Below, one piece after another: positions 12,213-14,302 of a DNA stretch of 14,302 nt. Position 1 is the first letter of the stretch. The number at the start of each line of letters is the position of its first letter. A program made the translations under genes and the position numbers. Below the pieces are notes generated by a model. It was not told the origin of the DNA. It searched no databases and saw nothing but the letters and a program-made list of their open reading frames with translations. Origin of the DNA: Pseudomonadota bacterium (GTDB lineage: Bacteria; Pseudomonadota; Alphaproteobacteria; Rhizobiales; Rhizobiaceae); the NCBI GenBank assembly GCA_023388675.1, contig JAEWFU010000231.1, forward strand, positions 1-14,302. The letters run 5' to 3'.

Positions 12213-14302
12213 TCATCCTCTCGCCGCCTTGATCGCCGCGAGAACCCGGTCGGGCGTGGCGGGCACTTTTGTGATCTTCGCCCCCGAAGCATCGCGGATC
12301 GCGTTGAGGATCGCAGGCGCGGTCGGGATCAGCACGTGCTCGCCCAATCCCTTCGCGCCGTAAGGACCTTCGGCGTCGGGCACCTCCACGAGGATCGTCT
12401 CGATCGGCGGCACGTCGCCGATTGTCGGGATCAGGTAGTCGTGCAGGTTCTCGGTACGGCCGGGAACGTATTCCTCCATCAGCGCCAGGCCGATGCCCTG
12501 CGCGATGCCGCCTTCCACCTGTCCCTCGGCGAGCAGCGGGTTGATCGCCCGGCCGACATCGTGCGCGGCGGTGATCTTGATGAGCTTTACCGTGCCGAGG
12601 CGCATGTCGACTTCCAGTTCCGCCATCTGCGCGCCCCAGCCATAGACGGCGTAGGGCTTGCCCTGCCCTTTCGCGTCGAGCGGTACCGTTGGCGGGTCGT
12701 AGCTCTCGCAGGCGGCAAAGACGAAGCCGTCGGCATCCGTCGGCAGATCGTCAAGCGCGATGGTACGGCTCGCCTCGCCTTCGCGAACCGTCAGCACGCC
12801 GTCCTGCAGTGAAATCACGGCAGCATCGGAAACGTTGGCGAAGCGCAGGATCTTGTCGCGCAGCGCATTGCCCGACAGTTCCGCGGCGCGCCCGGAAATG
12901 TAGGTCTGCCGCGAGCCGGAGGTCTTGCCCGCATCGGGTGTCAGCGCGGTGTCGCCGTAGATGAAGTCGAAGGTTTCAAGCGGCAGGCCGAGCGCCTCGG
13001 CCGCGATCTGCGGGATGACGGTATTGGAACCCTGGCCGATATCCACCGCGCCCTGATGCATGACCACGCGCCCGTTGGCGGCTATGCCCATCTTGATCGT
13101 CGACGGATTGGCGATGCCGGTGTTGCCGCAACCGTACCAGCACGACGCGACGCCGATGCCGCGCCGGAGATGCTCGTTGCCGGCGTTGAAGGCCGCAACA
13201 TCTTCAATGGCTCGTACCCAGTGCGGCCTCAGCGCTTCCAGACAGGCGGCAATGCCGATGCCGCTGTCCATCGCGTGGCCGCACACCGTCGGTTGGCCGT
13301 AGCGCAACGCATTTCTCAGCCGGAACTCGAGCCGGTCGACGCCCAGTGCCGCCGCAAGCTCATCATAGAGGGTTTCCTGCATCAACGCGGCCTGCGGCAC
13401 GCCGAAACCGCGAAACGCGCCCGAAATCGGCCCGTTGGTGTGGACCGCGCGACCGAGCGCGCGATAGTTGGGCGTATAATAAGGTCCGGAGGCGTGCACC
13501 GGCACGCGGGTCGCCACGGTCGGGCCCCAACTTGCATAGGCGCCGGTGTTGAAGTCGCCCTCGAACACCATGCCGACCACCCTGCCCTCCGCATCGGCGC
13601 CGATCGTCGCCGACATCACGGCCGGGTGCCGCTTGGTGGTCGACGCCATCGACTCCTGGCGCGTATAGGTCAGCGCCGCAGGCCGCCCGGTTTTCAGCGC
13701 CACGAGGCCGATCAGCGGCTGCACCGAAAGGTCGAGCTTGGAGCCGAAACCGCCGCCGGTCGCGGTCGGAATGATCCGCACCTTTTCGGCTGGCAGGCCA
13801 AGGATCGCGGCGGTGTCGTCGCGATCCATGACAGGTGACTGCGTGCAGGCCTTGATGACGAGCACATCGCCATCCATGAATGCATAGCCGGCTTCCGGCT
13901 CGATATAGGCATGCTCGACATAGGAGGTCTCTAGGGAACCGGCCGCGGTGACTGCGGCGGATGCAAGCGCCGCATCCGCATCGCCACGTTCCACGGCTCC
14001 TTCGAGCAGCACGTTGCCCTTGCGATCTTCATGCAGCGCCGTGAACCCGTTTCGCGCCTCTGCAACCGTCAGCGCATGAGGCAGTTCCTCCCAGGCAATC
14101 GGGAATGCCGACAAGTCCAGGGAGGCAATGGCATCCCGTTCCCCGGCAATCGCGGCAACCGCCTCACCCCTGAAAAGCGCGGTGCCGTCTGCGAGCGCGG
14201 GCTGGTCGGCAAAGGGCGGGATGACCCCGAAGCGGTTGCGGCCGGGAATGTCGGCTGCGGTGAACACGCCGACAATGCCGGGATGCGCCTTCACGAATGC
14301 AT
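12213..14302 (-). CDS. Xanthine dehydrogenase family molybdopterin-binding subunit (5' end outside window)
   Basis: This is the large catalytic subunit of a molybdenum hydroxylase, which adds oxygen from water to a C-H next to a ring nitrogen or to an aldehyde. About 695 residues are visible; the frame is open to the window edge (A-F-V-K-A-H-P-G-I-V-G-V-F), so the first tens of residues are missing. Numbering from the GTG-encoded Val at 14294 as residue 1: GGGFGSKLD (180-188), GAFRGFGVPQ (292-301), VDIGQGSNTVIPQ (417-429), GKTSGSRQTYISGRA (456-470), and the catalytic-glutamate region GPYGAKGLGEH (643-653, Glu652). Both cofactor-binding halves are present in one chain. The [2Fe-2S] and FAD or cytochrome partners are not in the window and may lie just beyond its right edge. 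In context (reductase downstream, MarR) a nicotinate-type ring hydroxylase is plausible; substrate is not readable from the motifs. Confidence 0.92.
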   Translation of the reverse strand, partial: AFVKAHPGIVGVFTAADIPGRNRFGVIPPFADQPALADGTALFRGEAVAAIAGERDAIASLDLSAFPIAWEELPHALTVAEARNGFTALHEDRKGNVLLEGAVERGDADAALASAAVTAAGSLETSYVEHAYIEPEAGYAFMDGDVLVIKACTQSPVMDRDDTAAILGLPAEKVRIIPTATGGGFGSKLDLSVQPLIGLVALKTGRPAALTYTRQESMASTTKRHPAVMSATIGADAEGRVVGMVFEGDFNTGAYASWGPTVATRVPVHASGPYYTPNYRALGRAVHTNGPISGAFRGFGVPQAALMQETLYDELAAALGVDRLEFRLRNALRYGQPTVCGHAMDSGIGIAACLEALRPHWVRAIEDVAAFNAGNEHLRRGIGVASCWYGCGNTGIANPSTIKMGIAANGRVVMHQGAVDIGQGSNTVIPQIAAEALGLPLETFDFIYGDTALTPDAGKTSGSRQTYISGRAAELSGNALRDKILRFANVSDAAVISLQDGVLTVREGEASRTIALDDLPTDADGFVFAACESYDPPTVPLDAKGQGKPYAVYGWGAQMAELEVDMRLGTVKLIKITAAHDVGRAINPLLAEGQVEGGIAQGIGLALMEEYVPGRTENLHDYLIPTIGDVPPIETILVEVPDAEGPYGAKGLGEHVLIPTAPAILNAIRDASGAKITKVPATPDRVLAAIKAARG

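Noticed and set aside
10469..12232. 587-codon open frame antisense to the reductase-like gene
   Set aside because: Its translation is rich in R, H, D and A without domains, typical of a GC-rich mirror frame. The minus strand encodes a recognisable family over the same stretch.
12288..12330. D-A-S-G-A-K-I-T near the end of the molybdenum subunit as an ApbE flavinylation motif
   Set aside because: The stretch fits the normal C-terminal pattern of xanthine dehydrogenase family subunits and lacks the T/S-G-A-T core, so no flavin attachment is claimed.
14292..14302. GTG at 14294 as the start of the molybdopterin-binding subunit
   Set aside because: The frame is open to the window edge and the residues before it (A-F) continue the usual family sequence before V-K-A-H-P-G-I-V. 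The codon is an internal valine and the gene starts outside the window.

Overview
The window is GC-rich, gene-dense DNA that looks like an alphaproteobacterium of the Hyphomicrobiales, in the Mesorhizobium/Aminobacter/Phyllobacterium direction. This rests on protein character (ferredoxin reductase ending in AFVG, alphaproteobacterial TetR and DHA2 pairs) and on two intergenic palindromic elements of the GGGGGAG/CTCCCCC type that are common in those genomes. It is inference; no RNA gene or other taxonomic marker is present. No tRNA, rRNA, CRISPR array or transposase was seen.

Layout, left to right. (1) Positions 1-2247 are ordinary background: the tail of an Lrp/AsnC regulator, a membrane diguanylate cyclase with an intact GGEEF and I-site, and, convergent to it, a bacterial-type ferredoxin-NADP reductase (fpr). 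(2) Positions 2248-6408 hold a short AT-rich divergent control region with a palindrome like those bound by GntR-family regulators, then a hyuA-hyuB pair of the ATP-dependent hydantoinase / 5-oxoprolinase / lactamase family. The pair is split by a 159-bp inverted-repeat element. (3) Positions 6425-8584 hold a TetR repressor divergent from a 14-helix DHA2-type exporter, with a clear palindromic operator between them. (4) Positions 8577-14302, all on the minus strand, form a catabolic operon. In transcription order it is: a xanthine-dehydrogenase-family molybdenum hydroxylase subunit (5' end outside the window), a 156-bp palindromic element of a second kind, a 6-hydroxynicotinate-reductase-like Fe-S protein, a UPF0280 (ApbE-like) protein, a DUF1185 'amino acid synthesis' protein, and a MarR regulator. 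The last four genes overlap by 4, 8 and 4 bases and are probably translationally coupled.

How it may work together. The molybdenum hydroxylase, the 6-hydroxynicotinate-reductase-like enzyme and a MarR protein of the NicR/BpsR kind suggest reductive breakdown of nicotinate or a related N-heteroaromatic: hydroxylate the ring, reduce it to a tetrahydro-oxo lactam, then open it. In the clostridial version of this route ring opening needs an enamidase, and none is recognisable here. The two conserved but biochemically undefined proteins (UPF0280 and DUF1185), or the neighbouring HyuAB lactamase, are therefore candidates for the missing step. This is the most interesting hypothesis in the window. 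The final substrate is not proven by the sequence.

Most long open frames on the opposite strands are mirror frames of real genes caused by high GC. Three real genes (hyuB, the TetR gene and the MarR gene) are much shorter than their maximal open frames.
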